The notes under the pieces were generated by a model. The model saw nothing but the letters and a program-made list of their open reading frames with translations, made no database searches and had not been told where the DNA came from. The translations under genes and the position numbers were made by a program. Positions 1 through 8,039 of a stretch of 64,000 bases of DNA are shown piece by piece. The stretch is from an uncultured Paracoccaceae bacterium (lineage in GTDB: Bacteria; Pseudomonadota; Alphaproteobacteria; Rhodobacterales; Rhodobacteraceae). The DNA is taken from contig CANMDE010000007.1 in NCBI GenBank assembly GCA_947496535.1, positions 1 to 64,000 on the forward strand, given 5' to 3'. How positions within the stretch are numbered: the stretch's first letter is position 1; every line of letters begins with the position of its first letter.

Positions 1-72
1 AAGTGGACGACTTTTACGCCGCCCGCGACATCACAACGACGCCGCTACCGTGGCCGAGTATTGCTCCGCCGA

Positions 73-243
73 TTACATAGGCATTCCTTTGAAAAGCCAA
101 CTGAAAAGTGCGCGAATGGCAAATACAACGAAAAGTATAAATAGACCGGATGGCACAACATTTTCCATGTTCTTCACATGGTTGCCATCCTTGCTGAATT
201 CAACCAGGTAGTACCAACCTGAGTTGCCGTGTGGTGTTTCATC
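73..243 (-). pseudogene. C-terminal fragment of an unidentified membrane protein
   Basis: Reading the minus strand from a stop just upstream of 243 gives 56 residues with a plausible protein character: a polar start containing WYYLVEFSKDG, then VKNMENVVPSG, then one hydrophobic helix (GLFILFVVFAIRALFSWLF) and a short tail ending in GMPM before TAA. There is no good start codon at the open end, and the frame is closed upstream by a stop, so it looks like the tail of a gene that lost its 5' part. I do not recognise the family. It lies next to a transposase relic, which fits local rearrangement. It could also be a chance open frame; the membrane helix is the only argument against that. Confidence 0.3.
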
Positions 244-407
244 TTATTCACTAAGGGCTCGCAGCCGACCTTGACGCCTCAAGTGTTGCGCCTTCAAACA
301 GGTCACGTAACTGTAGTCAGCGCCGTCGCTCTTGTAGCTATTGAATGGCCGCTTTCACTGATCAGGCGAAGGACCGCGCAAGTGCAGCTAATGTCCGGTT
401 TCCGCCC

Positions 408-573
408 GATTTTGTTGAAAAACTGTTCAATCAGAAAAACGTTGCAAAAATTTGGAACGTTGTTCTTCTAGGGGGCCATTTGGCAAATTTTGTTTGCGAT
501 GGTGCCATTTGGCGGGGCAACGTTCCTTCAAATTGTTCCCTGTCGTTCGAGTGCCGAGTTTTTCAACAAAATC
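408..573. repeat. 17-bp inverted repeat pair, possible IS or MITE ends
   Basis: GATTTTGTTGAAAAACT at 408-424 is repeated exactly in inverted orientation at 557-573 (AGTTTTTCAACAAAATC). The arms enclose about 130 bp with no gene. The right arm interrupts the transposase reading frame of 528-692 exactly where similarity to the IS1182-type family stops, so it marks a breakpoint. A degenerate third copy (gagttttcaacgaaat) lies near 12,656, beside another pseudogene. The simplest reading is terminal repeats of a small non-autonomous element or remnants of IS ends. Confidence 0.4.
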
Positions 574-692
574 CGCCCATTACCGAAGCAATACCCAACC
601 AACAGCATCCGGATCAGCAGTTCGGGATCAACCGATGGACGGCCAGTGAGACTGTAGAAATCCGTCAGGTGCGCACGGATGTTGCTAAGCAT
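528..692 (-). pseudogene. Truncated IS1182-like transposase, N-terminal piece
   Basis: On the minus strand a 54-residue frame begins MLSNIRAHLTDFYS and continues with TGRPSVDPELLIRMLLVGYC, which is the conserved N-terminal signature of IS1182/IS5-type DDE transposases (family versions read GRPSIDPELMIRMLIVGYCFGIRSERRL). Similarity ends abruptly after GYCFG. The next codons run into the inverted repeat at 557-573 and a stop follows shortly. The DDE catalytic domain is missing, so the gene is dead. It is direct evidence that an insertion sequence once sat at the left end of the window. Confidence 0.75.
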
Positions 693-930
693 CCACGAAG
701 CGGTCTATGTGCATACTCTCACTACTTTCGGCATCTGATCGCACTAACATTCAGCAGTTAATTGCATGACCCTTCGGCACCCACTCGACTAGACGTCGGC
801 ACCAGCATGTTTTCATCCAACTGTCAGTTCAGTCTCATTGAGAAACGGACGTTGGTGCGCCGAGCAGCAAATGTCTGAAAAGAGCCCATACTTCCAAATT
901 TCTGCATTGTAGCGAATGGCAGGAAAGGTG

Positions 931-2352
931 ATGATGACAACGAACCTGCCCCCAATTGAGAGTGAAACGGCGACCAAAATGGCTGTGACAAAGCGGCAGA
1001 TTTCTGAGTTCCTAAAAATCAACGCCAGAGATGCGATTGCAATAACTAGGCGCCGGGCAGTCGCTACTGATAGATCGTATAGTGGTGGTTATCCGCTTTT
1101 ACCCAAGTCGCTGGATTGGCCGCGAGACCCAAACGGCAATGAATGCATCTTCCTCGCTCAGGTTGACCTAGCAGACCTGCCAGTCAGACCTGACGGATGC
1201 GAAGCAACTGGCATAATGTACGTATTTTTGAATGCGGCGCTTGAAGAGTGCAACGACAAGCCGACATCAGAGCCATTCCTCTACTACGCTACGGCTGATC
1301 AGGAACTTGAGCTCCGGAAACCTGCGAACCCAATCTCTGCGGGGCGTTACTTTTGGTACATAGCCGACCGTCCGGGTCCAGTCTCCTCGGGAAAGGATGC
1401 TTTGCCACAGTCGGGATGGGATTTTGCCGTCTTTACTGATCAAAATTATCCCGGTGTTATTGAGGATCGGAGAAAGCGGTTGTTGTTAACGTCTCAGGAG
1501 CGGCTGAGCCTGAAAAAAGTTAAGGCCGCGCCAACAGAGATCGCTGATTTCGTGCACGACTATTCCCGCAAAAACCGAAAAGGTGTCACCGAAGCGCTGC
1601 CTGAACCACCATTTAACGGCGGCTTCGAACACATCGATCCGGGTTTCAAGCTTAGGTCAACATGGTGGGGGCGCTCATATGTCTATGATAAGACAAACGT
1701 ACCACTACATCCCTTTTTCGAGGATTGGCCGCATACGCCAGCTGTAGTCTTCGAACACGCCAAACAGGTAGCGTTTTCTGGCGGCGATTTTTCTCCCGAA
1801 CGTGACAACGACGTAGATGAGTTCGCGCGAGAGATAACAGAAGAGGCGAAAGATTGGGTTCAGTGGGCAACGAAAAAAGGTGAATCTGATCTGTCTGAAC
1901 AAGACAAGGAAAGCTACATAGAATGGTGTCAATCCACCTACACAAGGTGTTTCGAAGCATCTCGTCCGGGATGGTTTGATCCACCACGCGCTACAAAGTC
2001 CTACTACAGATTAAGAAACTTCTTCTACCGACTTCTTCCAGTAAAGTATCGTGAGCGGCGGAAGTTGATAAGAGACGCGTCTGGTAGACGACTTCATGCT
2101 GTGGAGCGCCTATATGATCCAACGGTCAAGGCAATAGGCCCGCCCCAAACCGGCGAAACGGTGGGGCAATTGCTGGGGTACGGTGAAAGTATTCAGTTTG
2201 AGTCAGATTTGCACCGCAACAAGACGTTGGTGTTTCAGTGTTTTGATCTGCCGGATCTCTCTTTTGGAGGTGGAGATTTCAAGCTTTGGCTCGCCTCCAG
2301 CACTTTGCAACCTAATGCTTGGCAACGTGTAGTGGTTTCCAATGCAGTTTAG
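931..2352 (+). CDS. DUF1963 (YwqG-like) family protein
   Basis: A protein of about 473 residues. Near the N-terminus it reads GGYPLLPKSLDWPRDPNG then FLAQVDLADLP, the typical opening of DUF1963/YwqG-like proteins, and near the C-terminus QLLGYGESIQ followed by LVFQCFDLPDLSFGGGDFKLWL, matching the family's closing region. The middle (about residues 200-400) is longer than in simple YwqG proteins, contains charged linkers, and I do not recognise it. No signal peptide or membrane helix is seen, so it is probably cytoplasmic. The biochemical role of the family is unknown. ATG at 931 or 934 fits the purine-rich AGGAAAGG just upstream; an ATG at 916 has no ribosome binding site. It stands alone between relics, suggesting accessory gene status. 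Confidence 0.75.
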   Translation: MMTTNLPPIESETATKMAVTKRQISEFLKINARDAIAITRRRAVATDRSYSGGYPLLPKSLDWPRDPNGNECIFLAQVDLADLPVRPDGCEATGIMYVFLNAALEECNDKPTSEPFLYYATADQELELRKPANPISAGRYFWYIADRPGPVSSGKDALPQSGWDFAVFTDQNYPGVIEDRRKRLLLTSQERLSLKKVKAAPTEIADFVHDYSRKNRKGVTEALPEPPFNGGFEHIDPGFKLRSTWWGRSYVYDKTNVPLHPFFEDWPHTPAVVFEHAKQVAFSGGDFSPERDNDVDEFAREITEEAKDWVQWATKKGESDLSEQDKESYIEWCQSTYTRCFEASRPGWFDPPRATKSYYRLRNFFYRLLPVKYRERRKLIRDASGRRLHAVERLYDPTVKAIGPPQTGETVGQLLGYGESIQFESDLHRNKTLVFQCFDLPDLSFGGGDFKLWLASSTLQPNAWQRVVVSNAV

Positions 2353-2856
2353 CGGGCCGTTGAAAAGCCGCCGTTCGATTCTGAAGGTTGAATGACCGCT
2401 CTGTCCTGCATGTTACCAGTTCTTGCGCGGCCCAGCGAAAGAAGATGTTTTTCGAACGGGCCGTTCATGGTTTCTGCGGCGAAGGCTACCGAAGAGCCGC
2501 TCTTTTCGCCAGCAAAAGTCAAAATTGAGCAAATGCTGCGATGCATCCGAGGTCGGCTGTGAGCCCAAATTGACCAATGCTGCGGCCTGGATTAATGTCA
2601 GCTTTGGATATACAGTTACTTGAATCAGTCTTGCGTGACCTGCATAAGCGGCACCAGAGCGCCTTGGGTTCGTCTTCCTAGATCAGTCAAAGTGTAGGCA
2701 TTGGAAGTTTTGTGGACAAAACCCGCTGCTCTCAGTTCTTTTAAACGCTGGTTTAGAACTGCCGGTCGAATTTGACCATTTGTAAATTCGCGGGCGGTTC
2801 AGTATGTCTCATCTCGAAATATGTCTGACCCGAATTGCAAGGTGTCTTGTTCGCCG
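2353..2856. other. Intergenic region with a regulator fragment
   Basis: About 500 bp lie between the DUF1963 gene and the convergent end of the catabolic operon. Positions 2625-2798 hold a minus-strand fragment of a winged-helix regulator (listed separately). In 2353-2624 I see no gene, no terminator with a T-run and no RNA gene; it looks like decayed coding sequence of unknown origin. Confidence 0.5.
2625..2798 (-). pseudogene. Fragment of an HxlR-like winged-helix regulator
   Basis: The minus strand encodes 57 residues from just after a stop at 2799-2801 to TGA at 2625: TAREFTNGQIRPAVLNQRLK, ELRAAGFVHKTSNAYTLTDL, then GRRTQGALVPLMQ. This matches the second half of the HxlR/MarR-type winged helix: recognition helix (LNQRLKELRAAGFV), a beta-wing with Y-x-LT-x-LG-R, then the start of the dimerisation helix. 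The first half, including the start codon, is absent, so the gene is broken. HxlR regulators often sense reactive electrophiles or redox stress, but nothing here shows what this one controlled. Confidence 0.55.
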
Positions 2857-4026
2857 CTAAGACGCAAATTTCTCAAGTGTCTCCGAACCATTTTCGCGAG
2901 AGTTTTTACGAAACCTTGCCGGATCGAACGCATCAATGGGCAAGCTTGCCTCTTGATCGATGATCAATTCGCTAAGAATTTTCCCGCATATCGGGGCCAT
3001 CTGGTACCCATGTGCAGAATAGCCAAAACTGTGGAATACGTTGTCTTGGTAACCTTTGCCGATAACCGGAATGTTGTCGGGCATAAATCCTTCGAGGCCG
3101 GCCCAGCACCTGACGATTTTCGCGTTTTCCATGATTGGAAAATACCGCCACGCAGTTGCCGCCGATAATGCCAACCCCTGATAGTCGAGGGCGGTTTCAT
3201 TGGTCTCTGGATAGGCTTGGCCGACATTTCCGCCGCCGATCAAAACGGTTCCGTTCGGGAATTGTTTGAACGACAGGGGGATGCCTTGCGCGCCGGCGAC
3301 GCCGTCCATGAAATGCGGCATCTTTTCCGTGATCATCAGCATCGGTGCCCGTACTTCGATCGGGAGGTGATCCCCCAACATGGCGGCGATTTTTCCACCC
3401 CAAGCGCCAGAACAATTTACGAGGTTTCGCGCCGTGACTGTGTGTTTCGCGGTTCGAACCACCCAGTCATCTGCAAAGCGCGTGATGGTTTCAACGCCGT
3501 GGCCCTGATGAAAGACGACGCCCAAATCGACACATTTTGTGTAGAAGGCCCGCACCGTCTGGAAGGGATTCGCGAAGCCGTCACCTTTGACGGCCAATGC
3601 CCCGATGCATTCCTTTGACACAGCTGGCACAAGATCGCGCAGGGTCTGCTGGTCGATCATCTCTTCATGCTCAAACCCGATTGCGCGGACCTGTTTCGCA
3701 CGGTCCCGCAGTTGGTCCAAATGGATATCTGTATCGGCCAGTTTCACCTGATACGAGGACACAAAACCGCAGTCATCGTCGAGGAGGTCACTGATATCTT
3801 GCCAGATTTTGGCGGATGCGACCGACAAAGGAACTTCGGGCAATGCCCGCCCAAGCCGACGCACGCCACCTGCATTCGCGCTCGAGGCGTGACGCCCCAC
3901 ACGGTCCTTTTCAAGAACCACGACTTTCATCCCGCGCATGGCCAGATGCAGGGCGGTCGAAAGACCATGGAGACCGCCCCCGATGATGACCGTTTCAGCT
4001 GTTGTCGAACTGGATTCAGGGTTCAT
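2857..4026 (-). CDS. DAO-family FAD-dependent oxidoreductase, second beta-type subunit
   Basis: 389 residues. An N-terminal dinucleotide-binding motif (VIIGGGLHGLSTALHLAMRG, about residues 14-33) followed by a charged EKD and the SSANAGGVRR segment place it in the D-amino-acid oxidase/sarcosine oxidase beta/HcnC group (PF01266). A C-terminal FGYSAHGYQMAP segment is the usual FAD-closing loop. ATG at 4026 has AGGCAAGAAA upstream. It is the last gene of the long minus-strand operon, 85 bp after ridA. The operon already contains another DAO-type subunit (6139-7233) beside the two iron-sulfur partners, so this one may be an alternative catalytic subunit, an independent oxidase for a second step, or a racemate partner. 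Substrate is unknown, but an amine or imino acid is likely. Confidence 0.85.
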   Translation of the reverse strand: MNPESSSTTAETVIIGGGLHGLSTALHLAMRGMKVVVLEKDRVGRHASSANAGGVRRLGRALPEVPLSVASAKIWQDISDLLDDDCGFVSSYQVKLADTDIHLDQLRDRAKQVRAIGFEHEEMIDQQTLRDLVPAVSKECIGALAVKGDGFANPFQTVRAFYTKCVDLGVVFHQGHGVETITRFADDWVVRTAKHTVTARNLVNCSGAWGGKIAAMLGDHLPIEVRAPMLMITEKMPHFMDGVAGAQGIPLSFKQFPNGTVLIGGGNVGQAYPETNETALDYQGLALSAATAWRYFPIMENAKIVRCWAGLEGFMPDNIPVIGKGYQDNVFHSFGYSAHGYQMAPICGKILSELIIDQEASLPIDAFDPARFRKNSRENGSETLEKFAS

Positions 4027-4111
4027 TTTCTTGCCTCGTATGCGGTGACCGCCAAGATGTGTGGGGGTGATCTAAAGTTGGTGTCGTTGTCGGGTTCGGG
4101 CACGCCTGCTG

Positions 4112-4453
4112 TTAGGGGCAGGCAGCTGTGACAATGATCTCAACTTTCAATTCGGCGCGCCCAAGTTTTGCTTCGCCGCAGGCCCGTGCCGGTGCGTGGC
4201 CTGGCGGTATCCATGCATTCCAGACCTCGTTCATCTCCACGACATCCGTGATATCTGCGACCCAAATGATCGCCTGCAAGATGCTTTCACGGTTTGAACC
4301 GGCCTCGGTCAAAAGCGCATCGATACGCCCAAGGCAGTCAGTGGTTTGCGCCGTGACAGTATCGCCGTCCCCGACTTGCCCGCAAAAATAGGCCACTCCG
4401 TTGTGCTTTACGATCTTACTCAAGCGTTCGGTTGTATGGAGTCTTTGAATCAT
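4112..4453 (-). CDS. RidA (YjgF/YER057c/UK114) family imine deaminase
   Basis: 113 residues, matching the short single-domain RidA fold. Features include VAYFCGQVGDG near the N-terminus, TTDCLGRIDALLTEAGS in the first long helix, and a C-terminal acidic LKVEIIVTAACP strand. The family's substrate-binding Arg is seen in APARACGEAKLG (about residues 88-99). RidA proteins hydrolyse reactive enamines and imines released by amino-acid oxidases and PLP enzymes. The start overlaps the stop of the upstream flavoprotein by four bases (ATGA), so translation is coupled. Its position between two flavin oxidases is direct contextual support for a role in clearing the imine product of this pathway. Confidence 0.88.
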   Translation of the reverse strand: MIQRLHTTERLSKIVKHNGVAYFCGQVGDGDTVTAQTTDCLGRIDALLTEAGSNRESILQAIIWVADITDVVEMNEVWNAWIPPGHAPARACGEAKLGRAELKVEIIVTAACP

Positions 4454-5850
4454 TTCACGGTCTCCGGTTCTTTTGGGGTCTCAAGGCTGGCGAGCTCTTT
4501 CAAAGTAATCGGTTTGAGCGGTGCGCGAATGCGGTAGGCCCCCACAACGTCATGGGACTGCTTCGTTTCCTGGGCGAGGATTTGGGTCACTGTCAGACCG
4601 CAATAACGCCCTTGGCATGGACCCATTCCGGGTCGTCCAAAGGATTTGGCTTGGTTTGGCCCCTTGCAGCCAAGGCTGGCGAAGCGGCGGATGTTGCCAG
4701 CGGTGACTTCTTCACAACGGCAAATAATTGTCTCGTCCGCGGGCCGAAGAACGTCTGCTGGCGGTGGATAAGCCGCATCAAGAAAAGGGCGAATGGCAAG
4801 TTCGGCAGACCGCTTCTTGAGTATTGGAGCCGCAAGCGTTTCACACTTGGACTTTGGTATCTTGCCGATCTGACAAACCGCGTTTAAGGCACTGATTTTA
4901 CCAGATAGCGCTGCAACTTTTGCACCTCCGATCCCTGCGCCATCTCCGGCAATCGAAAACACGATGTTTGAGGATTGCCCAAACAGATCCGTCACCGGAT
5001 GAAAGCAGTGCTGCTGGCCGCTGTAGATATGTTTCAGGCCTATCGAACGCGTGATCTGGGTGTTGGGAACGACGCCTTGATGCAACAACGCGCTTGTTAC
5101 CTGGATTGAATGGTTTTTCCCATTCGCCTCAAAACTGACTCGATCGACTTTTTCATCGCCGTGTATCGCGATGTTGGTGGCCCCTGTAAAACGAGGGACG
5201 CCAGCCATCCGTATAGCGGCGATCAGCTGCAAACCTTTGGCCAGTTGTTTCCAGCCTTTGAGTGCGGGAACAAGGTGGCGGGTCGCCCGCAACAGATCCG
5301 TTTTGGTCTGCGTTTCAACCAAGGCTTTGGGTGGTGCCCCGGCGGTCACCAGTTGCTGCGCAACGAGATACAACAATGGACCAGACCCGATCAGGACGGC
5401 GTTTGTCGGCACGATCCCTGCGGATTTCATCAAGATCTGAGCAGCCCCGACGGTCATTGCGCCAGGCTTTGTCCATCCGGGAAGAGGAGTGGAACGTTCT
5501 GTTGCGCCGTTCGCAATGATAACGTGGCGACCTTTGATCTGGGTCGCGAATTCCTCCTTGCTGTAAGCGATTGTCCCATCTTGGCCCACTTTCCAAACGG
5601 TAACGCCAGTGCGGTGAACGACCCCTGAATTTCGCAGGTCACGCACCAACTGCTCACCTTTAAGGTAATCGGATCCGAGGACTTTGGTTCGTGCAGGTGT
5701 GGATTGGGACACGTTGCGATAAATTTGGCCGCCCGCACTGGCCTGTTCGTCCAGCAAACAAACTGATGCCCCATGATGATCCGCCTCTAACGCTGCGGAA
5801 ATGCCGGCAGGGCCAGCACCAATGACGATAATGTCGAACTGATCATTCAT
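4450..5850 (-). CDS. FAD/NAD(P)-binding oxidoreductase with BFD-like [2Fe-2S] domain (HcnB/sarcosine oxidase alpha-like)
   Basis: 466 residues. It opens with IIVIGAGPAGISAALEADHH (FAD-binding Rossmann motif, about residues 8-27), carries an ATERSTPLPGWTKPGAMTVG segment typical of HcnB/OoxA/LhpA-like subunits, and ends in a BFD-type cluster-binding domain: CRC at about 377-379 and C-x4-C in GPCQGRYC at about 410-417. These proteins pair with a small [2Fe-2S] protein and a DAO-type subunit to form multimeric dehydrogenases for hydrogen cyanide synthesis, opines, hydroxyproline or sarcosine. Here all three partners are adjacent and overlap (ATGA with the gene upstream, four bases with ridA). The specific substrate is not readable from the sequence. 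Confidence 0.87.
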   Translation of the reverse strand: MNDQFDIIVIGAGPAGISAALEADHHGASVCLLDEQASAGGQIYRNVSQSTPARTKVLGSDYLKGEQLVRDLRNSGVVHRTGVTVWKVGQDGTIAYSKEEFATQIKGRHVIIANGATERSTPLPGWTKPGAMTVGAAQILMKSAGIVPTNAVLIGSGPLLYLVAQQLVTAGAPPKALVETQTKTDLLRATRHLVPALKGWKQLAKGLQLIAAIRMAGVPRFTGATNIAIHGDEKVDRVSFEANGKNHSIQVTSALLHQGVVPNTQITRSIGLKHIYSGQQHCFHPVTDLFGQSSNIVFSIAGDGAGIGGAKVAALSGKISALNAVCQIGKIPKSKCETLAAPILKKRSAELAIRPFLDAAYPPPADVLRPADETIICRCEEVTAGNIRRFASLGCKGPNQAKSFGRPGMGPCQGRYCGLTVTQILAQETKQSHDVVGAYRIRAPLKPITLKELASLETPKEPETVK

Positions 5851-6146
5851 GTTTCAATGTCCTCATTGATGACCGGGACGCGCGTCACTTTCATACCGTC
5901 ACGCGCTTTGGTCATGCAGGCCTGCACATTCATCCCGTCCACATAAACGAGGCAGTCATAGCACGCGCCCATCATGCAAAAGGGGCCACGAGCCGATTGA
6001 CTGACCGGTGTTTGGCGGAAAATTGAGACATCGGCGGCCAGTAGCGCGGCTGCGACGCTCATGCCCGGGGTGGCACTGATTGGCTGACCTTCGAACAAGA
6101 ACGTGAAGCTGCCCTGCGCATCCTCGCCCTCCATAAGTTTAAACAT
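5847..6146 (-). CDS. Small (2Fe-2S)-binding subunit (HcnA/sarcosine oxidase alpha N-terminal-like)
   Basis: 99 residues forming a plant-ferredoxin-like fold. The cluster ligands are readable as C-x4-C-x2-C with a fourth Cys 11 residues on (FCMMGACYDCLVYVDGMNVQ, then AC), about residues 57-80. The N-terminus contains FLFEGQPISATPGMSVAAAL, as in the ferredoxin-like domain of heterotetrameric sarcosine oxidase and HcnA-type gamma subunits. Expected role: electron relay from the DAO-type subunit to the BFD-containing flavoprotein or to the respiratory chain. Its start lies within the end of the upstream oxidase (8-bp overlap) and its stop overlaps the next start by four bases. Confidence 0.87.
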   Translation of the reverse strand: MFKLMEGEDAQGSFTFLFEGQPISATPGMSVAAALLAADVSIFRQTPVSQSARGPFCMMGACYDCLVYVDGMNVQACMTKARDGMKVTRVPVINEDIET

Positions 6147-7233
6147 GGAACCTGCTTTCGCTAAATTGGGATATGTCCGGTGCGCTGTTTCGTTCCAGAA
6201 TCCAGTCGGGCATCAAGCGTGCATGCGCCGCAGCAAGTGTTATGCCGCTGTGACAGGTCACGAAACTTGCACCCCGCGCGGACTGGGACCGTTGGTAAAT
6301 CGGATAACCGTCCGGTGACATAATTCGCAACGCCGCCCAGCTTCGGACCAGTTTCACCTGTTCCAGATGCGGGAAAATGTCGATTGCGTGTTGCGCGAGA
6401 GAGGCGCTTGTTGCGATGTCTTCGCTATCGTTCGCCCCTGCTTCGCGTTTGGATGCGCCAATTTGCACGCCGCCCTCATTGACCTGTCGAATAGTTCCTG
6501 ACGGGTATTTCAAAAAATGAGGGAGCTTTTCCGTGATCAGCACCTGGCCCTGTTGAGGTCTGATAGGGGCGTCAAAACCAAGTGTTTCCGCCAACTCAAC
6601 GGAGCCCAGACCTGCCGCGAGAACAAGTGCGTCACCTTCTATCCTGGTTCCGTCCGCCAACAGCGCTGAGAAGTCCCTGTCGCAAGCAGTAACGCTCACA
6701 ACCCGCGCACTTGTCTTGATTTTTCCACCGGCGTTACGCACCGCAATCGATAGTGCGCGCAGCAGAAAAAGCGGATTCACATGGCCATCCATAGGGGAAT
6801 AGATGCCGCCAACAACTTTGGGACCTATTTCTGGGACGATAGCCTTCAGTCTGCTGTGGTCTAAAATTTCGAAAGGATAATCGTCATCAAGTTGTTCCGC
6901 CAAATTAGCAAGGGATAGAGCTCGCGTTTCTAACACGTTGTCATCTGTGAAGTAGTCAACGCCACCTGCATTCTGATAAGCGACGTCGACTCCGGTCTCA
7001 GCAAGCAGATCTTTTGCGAACGCGCTCCAAAGATTGGCAGACTGACGTGACCACATCGCGTAATGTGGTGCTTTCTCTCCTTTGCCTTGTATCCAAATGA
7101 GCCCAAAATTTCCGCGCGACGCCCGAAAATCATCGTCAGCACCATCCAGAACGACAACGTTTTTCCCCTTTTTCAATAATCCGTAGGCGATGGACAGACC
7201 GACGACCCCGCCTCCTATGATGATATGGGCCAT
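6139..7233 (-). CDS. DAO-family FAD-dependent oxidoreductase, beta-type catalytic subunit
   Basis: 364 residues. It begins directly with the dinucleotide-binding motif MAHIIIGGGVVGLSIAYGLL and an acidic VVLDGADDD, followed by SRGNFGLIWIQGKG, the loop that in this family lies over the flavin. A C-terminal VTCHSGITLAAAHARLMPDW segment closes the FAD site. It is immediately upstream of, and overlaps, the [2Fe-2S] subunit, so it is the best candidate for the catalytic subunit of the HcnABC-like complex. It starts three bases after the last permease gene, so transport and oxidation are one transcriptional unit. Family knowledge suggests oxidation of a secondary amine or D-/imino acid. It shares only general family features with the other DAO protein of this operon. 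Confidence 0.86.
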   Translation of the reverse strand: MAHIIIGGGVVGLSIAYGLLKKGKNVVVLDGADDDFRASRGNFGLIWIQGKGEKAPHYAMWSRQSANLWSAFAKDLLAETGVDVAYQNAGGVDYFTDDNVLETRALSLANLAEQLDDDYPFEILDHSRLKAIVPEIGPKVVGGIYSPMDGHVNPLFLLRALSIAVRNAGGKIKTSARVVSVTACDRDFSALLADGTRIEGDALVLAAGLGSVELAETLGFDAPIRPQQGQVLITEKLPHFLKYPSGTIRQVNEGGVQIGASKREAGANDSEDIATSASLAQHAIDIFPHLEQVKLVRSWAALRIMSPDGYPIYQRSQSARGASFVTCHSGITLAAAHARLMPDWILERNSAPDISQFSESRFHV

Positions 7234-7236
7234 CGG

Positions 7237-8031
7237 TCAGCCTTTCCCGACGAAGACTTTGTCCAAGCCGTAAAACCGGTCCAGGACCAGCATCAGGAGA
7301 AATGTGAGAACGATCAAAACCGTAGACACTGATGCAATCAATGGATCGATGGTCTGAGTGATGTGGTGATACATTTTCACTGGTAAGGTTTGGGTCGCGG
7401 GCGAGGCCACGAACACACTCATGGTAAGTTCATCGAAGCTTGTGATGAAGGACAACAACCAGCCACCGGCGACACCGGGCAAGATTAACGGCAACGTGAC
7501 TTTGCGAAGAACTGCAAATTTACTGGCTCCAAGTGTCAGCGCTGCCTGTTCAGCCTCAATTGACAGGCCAGTCGCGGCTGAAAGTGCGAGCCGGAGTGCA
7601 TAGGGCGTCACCAGAACGACATGCGCCGCCGCCAGTCCGTAGAACGAACCGCCTAACCCAATTTGTGAATAAAACTGAAGGAATGCGACGCCCAATACGA
7701 GATGCGGGATCATCAAAGGAGAAAGCAGAAACGCTGCGATAAAGTCCCGACCCGGAAACTTGTGCCGTGCAATCGCGAGCGCCGCAGGAATGGCAATAAT
7801 GACAGCGACTGATGCAGATATGAGGCCAAGCCAGACCGACATCCAAAAGGCATCAATGAACGAAGGATTATCCAAGATTGCGTAGAACCAGCGCAACGAC
7901 GGCCCGTCCGTCGGCAGGGAGAGATATCCTTTGTCGGTGAACGATACCGCGATCACCATCACCAAAGGGGCAAGGATAAAGATAACAAATACGGCGTGAA
8001 AGATGAGGGCAACTGGACCAAGACGTCTCAT
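7237..8031 (-). CDS. ABC transporter permease, PotC-like
   Basis: 264 residues with the start placed at ATG 8031, because GTAGGAAAAATC gives a well-spaced ribosome binding site and the upstream permease ends only nine bases away. A longer frame to 8148 would intrude into that gene. Six hydrophobic segments are visible, and the EAA motif for ATPase contact reads EAEQAALTLGASKFAVLRKV followed by TLPLILPGVAGG (about residues 165-200). The family is the spermidine/putrescine and Fe3+-type inner membrane permeases. It forms the channel together with the 8040-8903 protein. Confidence 0.9.
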   Translation of the reverse strand: MRRLGPVALIFHAVFVIFILAPLVMVIAVSFTDKGYLSLPTDGPSLRWFYAILDNPSFIDAFWMSVWLGLISASVAVIIAIPAALAIARHKFPGRDFIAAFLLSPLMIPHLVLGVAFLQFYSQIGLGGSFYGLAAAHVVLVTPYALRLALSAATGLSIEAEQAALTLGASKFAVLRKVTLPLILPGVAGGWLLSFITSFDELTMSVFVASPATQTLPVKMYHHITQTIDPLIASVSTVLIVLTFLLMLVLDRFYGLDKVFVGKG

Positions 8032-8039
8032 GATTTTTC

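Larger units (their letters stand above)
1..930. other. Decayed, gene-poor stretch with relics
   Basis: No intact gene can be supported here. Three pieces of debris are visible and listed separately: a membrane-protein C-terminus on the minus strand (73-243), a 17-bp inverted repeat pair (408-424 and 557-573), and the N-terminal part of a transposase on the minus strand (528-692). The plus-strand open frames across this stretch have no recognisable protein features, and the largest runs antisense to the transposase relic. The rest, including 693-930 before the DUF1963 gene, shows nothing I can name. Confidence 0.6.

Noticed and set aside
345..761. 138-residue plus-strand open frame
   Set aside because: It runs antisense to the recognisable transposase relic (528-692, minus), has no homologous motif, and its codon pattern is that of the shadow strand.
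2821..3618. Plus-strand open frames over the first DAO-type gene
   Set aside because: They lie opposite to a well-supported flavoprotein with an FAD motif and have no protein features of their own.
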